Made by a program: the position numbers and the translations under genes. Of a DNA stretch of 25,604 bases, positions 13,301-18,907 are shown one piece after another (within the stretch, counting starts at the first letter, position 1; every line of letters starts with the position of its first letter). This stretch comes from Heterotrichella gracilis (lineage: Eukaryota > Sar > Xanthophyceae > Tribonematales > Xanthonemataceae), in NCBI GenBank assembly GCA_032358255.1, contig JAULBX010028902.1:1-25604 (forward strand). The letters are read 5' to 3'. The notes under the pieces were generated by a model. That model saw only the letters and a program-made list of their open reading frames with translations. It was not told the DNA's origin and made no database searches.

Positions 13301-15062
13301 AACAACCCAAACCGACCGGTGTGCACCGCCATCGGCAAGTGCTTGGCATGCACTGGCCACACCTCAGAGAATGGGTTTGCGCCATGCCCTCCCCAGCAGC
13401 CGGTGTGCAACAAAGGTGGGTGCAAAGGGTGCAGGGTTTAGGGCTTAGACCCCCAGCAAGACCCTATACCCTAACCCCCCTTTTGGAGGGTTTCCCGCTT
13501 GTATGTATCCGTGAAACCATTCCTTCTTTGTGCACTCGTGTTACTCCCCCTGCAGCGCAACTGCCGGCGCACCAACCAGTTGGATTCATTTGATTGTTTG
13601 TTTATGTACCGTATGCGTGTATTGACCTCATTTCGTTCACTCCCCCTGACGTGGTGTCTGTTTGCCCCCCCTGCAGGCACCGGCACCTGCTGGCCCTGCA
13701 GCCGGAACAACCAGTGCTTTTACTTGTAATTCCATTTTATTTTGTTTGGTAATCTTTCCCCCCCTGCAGGCACCGGCACCTGCGGGCCCTGCAGCCGCAA
13801 CAACCAGTTCCTGGACGAGAAGTTCAACTCTGCGACCGACTGCGGCTTCAACTACCCCGTGTGCTCAGGTGAGGCGTGGGTGTAGGGTACAGCGTTTAGG
13901 GTGTTGGCATGATTTGGTAAACCCTGTTCAGGGTGTAGGGTTTGGGCTATGTAGGATCTTGGGTTTGGGCCTGACCAGTTCATGGACAGTCAGATAAACA
14001 CGGCCACTGACTGCGGCTTCAAATACCCCGTGTGCACAGGTGGGGCGTGGGTGTAGGGTATACCGTGTAGGTGTAGGATGTAGGGTTTAAGTTTTTGTGT
14101 TGACATGAACTGGCTGTCGAGCCTATGATTGGATTTATTATTGGATTTATTAGCACACGGGGCAACCCTAAACAGCAGTGCTGCTCCGGCCGCGTTCGCC
14201 TGCATTTGTAGTTGTAATTACTTGTACAACATTACTTCACATGATTAGCAGTGATGACCCCCCTCGGTAATGATTTGCAGGTGGCAAGTGCCTCCAGTGC
14301 ACCAGCAACTTCATCAACGACTTTGACATCAAATCGCCAAGGGATGGAGTGCAATGTCCCTGCTATGCGCCCATCTGCCAATGTGAGCCACCAACTCTAA
14401 AACCTAAACAAACACCTCTTGCTGCCATCCATTTGTGTCAAAGTGGGTTACCAAACCCTACACTGCAAACCCTAAACCCTAATCCAGTACCCCTTGCTGC
14501 CATCTATTTGTGTCAAAGTGGGTCACCAAACCCTGGACCCTTACGGGTTTAAGTTGTAAACTCCAAAGTGCTGTGCGTCCATCTACCAGTGTGAGCCACC
14601 CCCCTCTTGTGAAACCCAGCCCTGGCTGAAAGCACAGTGTACCCACAGTGAGCAACGCGCTGACGCTGACCCTAAACCCTAAAGCCGCCACCCAAACCCT
14701 AAACCCTCCCCCTCCCCCAGTGTACACCGACACCGAGACCTGCAACGCGCTGATGACTGACCCTGCACCCAAACCATAAACCCTAAACCGTAATCCCCCC
14801 TGCAGTGTACACCGACACCGAGTCGGGCAACGCCCTGATGACGGAGGGCGCCTGCACCCAGTGCGACAACTACAACCCGCAGTTCAGCTGCGGCAAAAAC
14901 TCCGTGTGCCTCAACGAGAAGCAGCTATCCCTGGCCAGCGTGGTCGAGGTCTGGACGGGGCCCGCCGACACTCCCCCCTGGTACTTGGGCACCTGCGCAT
15001 TCTGCCTGCTGCCGTTCTGCCCCACCAGCATCAAGTGCACCCTGGACCAGGTGTTCGACTAG
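628..15062 (+). CDS. Large modular secreted/ECM-like protein, 5' partial, 26 exons
   Basis: Exons: 628-852, 1177-1356, 1884-1983, 2430-2575, 2897-3085, 3557-3775, 4285-4348, 4990-5057, 5376-5485, 5786-5903, 6409-6556, 6948-7091, 7384-7578, 8070-8202, 8494-8548, 8878-9072, 9353-9512, 9961-10125, 10618-10758, 11029-11307, 12024-12212, 12718-12932, 13232-13415, 13770-13868, 14281-14382, 14806-15062. All junction phases agree, giving 1,359 residues and TAG; the start codon is upstream of the window. Residues 1-135, 170-353, 376-547 and 571-763 are related modules. The last three open with G-[YW]-T-x-W, and modules carry a C-x3/4-[RI]-x-G-[FW]-Q-x-Q motif followed by a hydrophobic strand ending in C. 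Pro-rich (P)nS linkers sit near 140-168, 354-374, 550-570 and 767-787. Residues 789-1359 are Cys-rich repeats. I do not recognise the exact family. The W / CPxG / GFQ / C pattern loosely recalls vitelline membrane outer layer I beta-prisms (inference). Pro-rich rods plus Cys repeats are typical of volvocine wall and matrix proteins. No transmembrane segment is visible. Confidence 0.85.
1338..1790 (+). repeat. Five copies of the exon 2 end plus donor site
   Basis: The true edge (ccgtgcgcttccgctgcacc, then ccagtg and the donor gtaaggcagcg, 1331-1367) is followed by degraded copies near 1431-1480, 1525-1580, 1663-1700 and 1736-1780. Each keeps ctgtg(c/t)gct, a coding-like edge ending g(t/c)g, and a GT donor-like step (gtaaacc, gtaagcc, gtacgg, gtgagcg). 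TTTAGGG or a close variant lies between successive copies. Confidence 0.75.
2071..2096 (+). repeat. Interstitial telomere-type TTTAGGG run in intron 3
   Basis: Three consecutive TTTAGGG units followed by a degenerate one, with CCCTAAAC shortly after at about 2101-2109. The two arms could pair. This is one of the longest perfect runs in the window; most others are one to two units long. Confidence 0.85.
2813..2842 (+). repeat. Relic copy of the exon 5 start with acceptor
   Basis: CTGCAG and then agctaccctggacccctcac repeats the true exon 5 start at 2897, 84 bp further on. The relic hits TAA after about nine codons, so using it would truncate the protein. Three CCCTAAA units lie between the two copies. 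Confidence 0.8.
3399..3455 (+). repeat. Relic copy of the exon 6 start with acceptor
   Basis: After ATGCAG at 3393-3398, the sequence repeats the first 48 bp of exon 6 (SFLNSINGIPR) almost perfectly and then diverges. It is open into the intron but meets a stop before any donor-like edge homologous to exon 6. The true exon 6 start at 3557 keeps the full coding context. Confidence 0.8.
3838..4125 (+). repeat. Decayed tandem copies of the exon 6 3' half with donors
   Basis: 3841-3935 repeats exon 6 from FQ(V/I)QTQSSV to LRLQCTPQ, still fully open and ending in the same donor GTAGGG. A shorter copy (tggtcagcatggtcctgcag) lies near 3989-4020 with another gtaggg, and a fragment like cagattgacgccagtc is near 4107-4123. 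Decay increases with distance from the true exon. Confidence 0.8.
4385..4435 (+). repeat. Relic copy of the exon 7 end with donor
   Basis: agccatcaccgccaccacct, then caggagcaaactgtg and gtacgcgccct, mirrors the exon 7 end (ccatcaccgccgcctg ... gagctgacagaac, donor gtacgcaccct). The unit includes the donor and a C-rich telomere-like tail. Confidence 0.65.
4821..4950 (+). repeat. Two relic copies of the exon 8 start with acceptors
   Basis: Copies begin after cacgcag at 4821 and 4908. The second repeats ctggctggtcgcagtggatc and cccagagtccc before turning into ccctaaac. The true exon 8 starts at 4990 after cccgcag. Spacing is about 85 bp and CCCTAAACCC separates the copies. The copy nearest the real exon is best preserved. 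Confidence 0.8.
5506..5545 (+). repeat. Relic copy of the exon 9 end
   Basis: caaatcaatggacggtctgc, tcgtaaaatgcag resembles the end of exon 9 (caaatggagggcctgctcgg, aaactgcag). The following base is T rather than G, so the donor is destroyed here. Confidence 0.6.
5965..6130 (+). repeat. Two relic copies of the exon 10 end with donors
   Basis: The true end actggcagttcaccacgcag and donor gtgaggg (5884-5910) recurs as attggcagtctaccatgcag followed by gtccc near 5974-6000, and as aatcgacagtttaccaggcc followed by ggtggg near 6097-6125. TTTTAGGG-like and CCCTAAAACCC-like runs lie between copies. Confidence 0.7.
6531..6745 (+). repeat. Four tandem copies of the exon 11 end, donor and TTTAGGG
   Basis: Units of about 58 bp start at 6531 (the true exon edge), about 6589, 6647 and 6706. 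Each has ca(t/a)(g/c)cagtgcgggg, a TACCTGG stretch and, in the first three, gcag with a donor GTGGGT or GTGAGT followed by agggtttaggg. The last copy has lost the gcag edge but has a nearby ggtgagc. Copies 2 and 3 are nearly identical, so duplication is recent. Confidence 0.9.
7158..7182 (+). repeat. Relic fragment of exon 12 in intron 12
   Basis: ggggttcaatttcccgc repeats the exon 12 segment at about 7017-7034 (gggttcaatttcccgcc, encoding GFNFP). No splice site is attached. It shows that internal exon pieces as well as edges have been copied into the intron. Confidence 0.65.
7801..8010 (+). repeat. Two relic copies of the exon 14 start with acceptors
   Basis: Copies begin after TGCAG at 7801 (atgtcaaactcatggtg) and 7976 (atatgaagctcaaggtcatt). 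The true exon 14 at 8070 begins atgtcaagctcaagtccatg. Each copy is followed by CCCTAAACCC-like sequence. Confidence 0.75.
8555..8606 (+). repeat. Short tandem repeat after the exon 15 donor
   Basis: Four copies of (c)taccctagcac, about 11 bp each, follow the donor GTAAGA and span 8555-8606. The unit resembles the donor-adjacent sequence aacctaccctagcac, so it may be a short slip-generated version of the larger donor duplications. Confidence 0.7.
8793..8832 (+). repeat. Relic copy of the exon 16 start with acceptor
   Basis: After CCGCAG, ggcaccaaccccctggccac and cttccaaaacatcatgg repeat the first 37 bp of exon 16 (true start 8878), 85 bp upstream. The copy encodes GTNPLATFQNIM and then drifts. 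Confidence 0.85.
9843..9870 (+). repeat. Relic copy of the exon 18 start with acceptor
   Basis: ttgggcttgcag and then ccacctactttgtgtcgggc repeats the acceptor and start of exon 18 at 9961 (gcacctactttgtgtctggc). The copies are 118 bp apart, with CCCTAAA/TTTAGGG sequence between them. Confidence 0.85.
10486..10577. other. AT-rich island inside intron 18
   Basis: About 90 bp made almost only of A and T (runs such as tttttgaattttttta and ttataaattataaag) lies in an otherwise GC-rich intron. Possible explanations are an organelle-DNA insertion, a transposable-element remnant or simple low-complexity drift; the sequence alone does not decide. The true exon 19 acceptor is 40 bp downstream. Confidence 0.7.
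10986..11016 (+). repeat. CCCTAAA run just upstream of the exon 20 acceptor
   Basis: ctctaaaccctaaaccctaa and ccctaacc end about 12 bp before ACCAG at 11024-11028. CTAAC/CTAAAC elements sit at a plausible branch-point distance, so the telomere-type repeat may supply the branch site (inference). Confidence 0.75.
11439..11497 (+). repeat. Relic copy of the exon 20 end
   Basis: gcagccacagggctggttgg and gctgtggggatgcggggacc, then cgtctgcaagg, mirror the exon 20 end (gcagctacggggcagggact ... cccgtctgccagaaag). The copy lies about 190 bp beyond the true donor and is eroded. Confidence 0.6.
12262..12390 (+). repeat. Two relic copies of the exon 21 end with donors
   Basis: The true edge aacctcagcccagactgcaa with ctacgcagc and donor gtgagtg (12179-12218) recurs near 12258-12298 (cagagtgaatgg) and 12339-12382 (ctcgcgagtggg). 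AAACCCTAAACCC lies between copies. Only the first copy retains a usable GT. Confidence 0.8.
12617..12661 (+). repeat. Relic copy of the exon 22 start
   Basis: ggtggggcaggccgactgcc and gcggtgattggttcacgggc repeat the first approximately 45 bp of exon 22 (true start 12718). CCCTAAACCC-like sequence follows. The acceptor AG of this copy appears degraded. Confidence 0.8.
13042..13078 (+). repeat. Relic copy of the exon 22 end with donor
   Basis: gatgcgtgtcgatgtgcatg and then cag with gtaacc repeats the exon 22 edge (accgcgccgatatgcatgcag, gtgaga at 12933) about 140 bp downstream. The intervening DNA is AT-rich. Confidence 0.65.
13556..13725 (+). repeat. Two relic copies of the exon 24 start with acceptors
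   Basis: Copies start at 13556 (diverged: cgcaactgccggcgcaccaa) and 13677 (gcaccggcacctgctggccc, near perfect for 40 bp). The true exon 24 starts at 13770. The 13677 copy ends in a TAA after encoding CTWPCSRNNQCFYL in its frame, so it is a possible cryptic exon. Confidence 0.8.
13970..14060 (+). repeat. Relic copy of the exon 24 end with donor
   Basis: The exon 24 segment from caaccagttcctggac to cgtgtgctca with donor gtgaggcg is repeated as gaccagttcatggac ... cgtgtgcaca with donor gtggggcg. The copy contains an in-frame TAA after the sixth codon (dqfmdsq, stop), so it would truncate if used in frame. Confidence 0.8.
14425..14605 (+). repeat. Three relic copies of the exon 25 end with donors
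   Basis: The true edge (gctatgcgcccatctgccaa, tgtgagccacc) recurs near 14420-14455, 14492-14526 and 14570-14600, each with a (g)ccatc(t/c)a core and a gtgggt or gtgagc step. CCCTAAACCC runs separate the copies. Confidence 0.7.
14638..14765 (+). repeat. Relic copies of the exon 26 start with acceptors
   Basis: A near-perfect copy starts at 14721 after CCCCCAG (tgtacaccgacaccgagacc), 85 bp before the true exon 26. A poorer one lies near 14638-14672 (gtgtacccacag, gcaacgcgctgac). CCCTAAACCC separates the copies. Confidence 0.8.
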
Positions 15063-15610
15063 GGGAGCAAAAGGTGAGGGGATTTGGCAAGGGGCGGCGG
15101 CGCCATGGCCATCCCCGGGGCTCCTCCCAGCATGGAGTCAAAACGGGAACTTTTCCGTGGCTTACCTGGGGACCGCAGACATCCCCGAAAGCCACGGGGG
15201 ACATTGCGCGGCCAGCCCCCGTGCATACCAGCACCAAGAGAGCTACCAATAGTAGCCGGGTTTTCAACTGAACCCGGAGTAGAAAGCGCGGCAGGGCCAT
15301 CAAGGCTGGTAGCCATCCCCTAGGCTCTTCCCATGTGGGTCAATCTTTGTTATTTTCCAACGGCGCCAGCTTTATACTATGGCATCTCCTGCGGTTGAAG
15401 TCACGTGCAAGGCATGTCGCTTTGGATATTGAGAATGTGAGATTGTCTTTTGCGTTGATAGGTCCTTTCATTGCTCTTGCAAATGCTTGTTATTTGGTGC
15501 TGTTTGCTGAGGGTCTGCCCAGCGGTTTTATACGTGATGTGCATCCCTGTCTATCACTGCCCATTTATTTTTAATGGTTGAAAACTTGGTTATAAATTTT
15601 AAATTTAGTC

Positions 15611-15639
15611 CATGCACCAGACAGACAGACTGGTGCATG
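15611..15639. terminator. Perfect 10-bp-stem hairpin downstream of the large gene
   Basis: catgcaccag, a 9-nt loop acagacaga, then ctggtgcatg form a perfect inverted repeat about 550 bp after the stop codon. It could be a 3' UTR or termination structure, or a transposon-end relic; the role is inferred from position only. Confidence 0.35.
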
Positions 15640-16548
15640 CACCGTCCCATTGCTTTGAATCTGCCAATGCAATGTTAGAAATGCCACGTGCTCCTTTTGT
15701 ACGCCTTTGGCGTTTGTTTTCTTTGCTTTTCTTTCAAATCCAGGAGCTGTGACGGCACCAAATTTGTGTTTTCATGCCCTGAGCTGAGTAGCAATGGGGG
15801 TAGTTTCTTAGCTTGTCTAGACTAGTGGCACAGTTATTGTGCCTGCTCATGCCGGATACAGTACGTAGGCCGCCTAGTACGTGCGCATATGAACAGCTTG
15901 ATTTACCTGAGGACTTGAGCTTCTTTGCAACTTCTATTTGCATGCTGCTTTGCATTTTGCTCGGCTTTGCAACACGCGCCTGGTATTCCCGGTGTTACTA
16001 CGCAGTTGAAATCCCCCTTTTTTACAGTTCAAGGGTTTAAGATACCCCTCTTGACCACAGCTGGGCACCTTTTCCTCGCTTGGTGCACACAGCTTTCCTA
16101 GAAAACTACGGGACAGTCACTAAGAAAGAAGAAAGGAAGTCTTAAGGGACTCTTAGTCTGCCAGAAGGAACGCACGTGCGCAACTCACAATTGACAGTCA
16201 CTGTGGGCAAACCCATTTGGACAATTTGGCCACTGTCCATTACAACTTAATGACCCTTCTACATACGCCCAGGGAGCAAGTTGATTCTCATCATCATGGT
16301 ACCATGGACACTACCCCTTGAATGTGAACCCCTCGCCGAGTGCAAACCCTAAGCCCTAAACTTCAACCCTTCGCTGAGGCCACATCAGCCGTATCCCGCA
16401 GCACCTGCCGCAGCTCTCAAACCTCAAACATGATATGTGCGATAATCAGCTTCATGCTCCCTTTCGAAGCCATGTATGTGCTGTTCTAAATTGTACTGAA
16501 TAATTCTTGTCACTAGAATTTTATAAGTTGGAAAACGGGTCCATCCAA

Positions 16549-16553
16549 TTACA
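16549..16553 (-). promoter_or_regulatory. Candidate TGTAA polyadenylation signal of the kinase-like gene
   Basis: TGTAA on the minus strand, about 52 nt after the stop at 16605. TGTAA is the usual nuclear polyadenylation signal in Chlamydomonadales. A second TGTAA is near 16238. Single short motif, so only suggestive. Confidence 0.35.
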
Positions 16554-16604
16554 TGTTCAACACGGCGTGGGCACTGCATCTCAACCCCTCGCCAAATTCA
16601 AAAT

Positions 16605-18907
16605 TCAAATTTGAATTGAATCCGCGGGATTCCGCAGCATCTGCCGCAGCTCTCGGACCTCCCATTGCAGCTGCCACTCCTCATGAGCATCCGATATCAG
16701 CGATCTGCCAAAGTCCAGAATCACACAGGTCGCGTTGGGTGTGACAATGATGTTCTCTGGGCGCAGATCCCCGTGCAGCACCCCCGCCGCGTGGATGTGT
16801 CGTAAACCCTGCAAAGGGTGTGCCCAGGGGTGTTGATACAATAAACCAGGACCTTCATAACATATTATACCAGGCGTGCCTGAGCCGCTGCCTGTTTAAA
16901 GTGAAATTTCGTTTTGTACATGTGGATGTGCAGCTGGTCCAAGCAACTTGCCACATGAGCTGCACATGGACTGGTTGGCTGCACACGTGCAAAAAGTTGC
17001 ACCTGACATGAGGGTGCTCCTAACACACCTGTCACCCAGCAAGCTAGCCTGGCTGTACTAGGGTACAGGGTTTAGTTTTATTGCACCTGACACGGGGGCA
17101 ACGCAATGCCACCCAGTAAGCGAGTCTGGCTGTGCTAGGGTTTAGGGTCTAGGATGTAGGGTTTTGCACCTGTCATGGGGGTCTCACACATGTCACCCAG
17201 CAAGCAAGCCAGGCTGTGGGGCTGGAACGCATAACGTAAGTATGGAGCCCACATTGCTGCCATTGGTGCTCAGCAACTGTCCATGTTAGCTACATGCATT
17301 CGAACACACAGCAAGATTAGCAGTCACCCTTGCACATGCGTCGCCAAGCAGCTCTTTCCTGGCACTGCCTGTACCACCTATGGATTCCAATCGCTTGAGG
17401 CCCAACGCCTGTTCAGGTGCCCTCACCTGGATGGCCCATGGCTCCAAGCCCATCAGCTCCTGCTCTAGGGTATAGGGTTTAGGCCACCACCTGACCAGGC
17501 GCCCTCACCTGGATGGCCCATGGTTCCAATTTCCATCAGCTCCTGCTCTAGGGTTTAGGGTTCTGGCCACCACCTGACCAAGCGCCCTCACCTGGATGGC
17601 CCATGGCTCCAAATCTGCCAACTCCTGCTTGCCCAGCCGCACCTCCCGCAGCAGTGGCCCCTCCGCCACCTGTGTGGCCATGAAGTAGGTGGTGCCCTGC
17701 CAGGTCCAGCCATGCGCCACCAGCACAGGCACACACCTGAACCAGATCACAGCGGGTACAGTAGTAAGACGTGACGGGGAAACACATTCAGCCAGTGGGT
17801 ACGAGTCTACCACACTACAAGCTTGCTAGTGCTTGGGAATCGCAGGATGTTTTGCCATCTCCCCTCCAATGGGCACATGGGCTAGGGTTCAGTATCCAGG
17901 GTGTCTTCAGCTCTCCAGTACAAACATAAGGATAGTGGGAAGATTACAAAGCTACCAATGGACACTTGTTGCTAAGCAACGGTCAGCATCCGACAGTCCT
18001 AGCAGCAATGGCCATAAAGTACAGGGTTAGGGTATAGGGTATAGGGTATAGACTTTAGACACATTGCTGCTTGGTCACATACCAGTATAGGGTTCAGGGT
18101 TTTTGGGTATACGGTTCCAAGCCTTGCTGCCAAGGGCGTGCACCCCCCCTGCAGGTGCTGCAGCTTGTGGAGGCACTGGATATCATTTATGATCCCATCC
18201 AGATCACGGAGCCCAGCCCCCATCTGGGTGGTCTTCATTGCCACCCTGCCACCTGCCACCACCCCCTCCCGCACAAAGCCGCTTATTACCCTGCCAAGCG
18301 CATGCCCCAGGTGCAGCTCGCCCAATGGGAGCACGTCCTTCAAGGCCTGGTGGCACGTGAGTACTGCCTCCACCACCTGGTGTGTAAAAACATGTTGGAA
18401 AAAGTCAGTTAATGTAGAATATAAGCAAATGTAATTGCACGCAAGTACTGCCTCCACTGCCTGCTGTTCACAACAAAATATGGAAAGAAATTGGTTAAAT
18501 AAATTAACTCCTGCATAATATAATTGCACGCAAAGTACCTGCTGTGTGGGGAGGGCTGCCAGCTGCGCTGCTGTGGGGCCACCCAGCCCATCCAAAGCAG
18601 GGTGCGGCTGGTGGTGACGCTCATGGGTAGGCTGGCATGCGGTGGACTGGTGCCGCCTGCCTTGCTTGCACGCAAAACCCTTCCAGAGGTCTTGGCAGCT
18701 GCGCTTGGCGCCAGGGGCAAGGTTGGTGACGCTGGATGCCGGACCATGGGGTTTTCCCCAAAGCACGTCTCGCTGTAGCGGCAGGGGAAGGGTGCCTGGA
18801 CCAGCGCCCGGTCTTGCAAGTAGCAAAACAGGAGACGTGCTCTGGCCGAAGGGTCGGTGAGCCTGCATCCAAACATATAGTGGATTTTCACTGTACTGCA
18901 TTTCCAT
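16605..18907 (-). CDS. Protein-kinase-like gene, 5' structure uncertain
   Basis: Three exons join in consistent phases: 18376-18144, 17736-17592 and 16808-16605 (193 codons, then TGA). Seen: GRVAMKTT as the beta-3 lysine strand, CVPVLVAHGW and YFMATQVAEGPLL as the hinge region, GLRHIHAAGVLHGDLRPENI as the catalytic loop with HGD in place of HRD, VILDFGRS as the DFG site, and ELRQML near the end. The glycine loop before VAMK is poor (GFVREGVVAGG) and the C-lobe after DFG is only about 35 residues, so it resembles small atypical or RIO/Bud32/fungal-type kinase folds or a degenerate kinase. Further coding sequence at about 18539-18880 includes a plausible stretch LTDPSARARLLFCYLQDRA after an acceptor near 18866, but that stretch and the stretch next to 18539 are in different frames, so an unresolved intron or frameshift lies there. 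The gene is convergent with the wall-type gene. Confidence 0.6.
16999..17222. repeat. Three tandem units of about 84 bp in the kinase intron
   Basis: Units start at 16999, 17083 and 17166 with gcacctg(a/t)ca and share cacccag(c/t)aag, ctggctgt and a TTTAGGG-like tail. They lie within the 17591-16809 intron. No coding edge is recognisable. The start resembles the ttttgcacctgacatg segment of intron 11 in the large gene. Confidence 0.75.
17405..17620 (-). repeat. Three copies of a kinase exon end plus donor
   Basis: On the minus strand the exon end (gagccatgggccatccag with donor gtgagggcgc) at 17592 is followed by two further copies whose donors lie at about 17501-17507 and 17414-17420. Copies are about 90 bp apart and separated by minus-strand CCCTAAACCC/CCCTATACCC. 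This is the same architecture as in the large gene on the opposite strand. Confidence 0.85.
18365..18545 (-). repeat. Duplicated intron/exon boundary in the kinase-like gene
   Basis: On the minus strand the acceptor-side sequence cag, gtggtggaggcagtactcac (exon from 18376) has a copy at about 18460-18430: cag, gcagtggaggcagtacttgc, followed by gtgcaattac. The putative donor side at 18538 reads gtactttgcgtgcaattata, which is similar to the same copy. The boundary has therefore been duplicated within the intron. Confidence 0.65.

Larger units (their letters stand above)
9353..15062 (+). other. Cysteine-rich repeat region, exons 17-26
   Basis: After a Pro-rich linker, residues 789-1359 contain roughly 13-15 imperfect copies of C-x2-C-[TSD]-x(about 8-15)-C-x(5-7)-[PV]-x-C-x(3-10)-G-x-C-x2-C. 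Clear examples are GCNADFGQG..DCPSTAPLC, CPATAPVCTADGACVPC and CNNPNRPVCTAIGKCLAC. Most introns here are phase 1 and exons 18-21 are phase 1-1 symmetric, which allows exon duplication without a frame change. The high Cys content implies disulphide-stabilised secreted domains (inference). The family is not identified; similar Cys-rich repeats occur in algal and myxobacterial surface proteins. Confidence 0.7.
15063..16604. other. Convergent intergenic region
   Basis: No gene is supported. The part from 15063 is presumably the 3' UTR of the large gene; by eye I found no TGTAA polyadenylation motif on the + strand here. Open frames at 15084-15323 run on both strands without recognisable content. 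Composition becomes less GC-rich after 15330. A hairpin lies at 15611-15639 and a copy of the kinase terminal exon edge near 16390-16415. Confidence 0.55.

Noticed and set aside
18138..18434. + strand frames opposite the kinase exon
   Set aside because: Antisense to the exon with VAMK and phase-consistent splice sites.
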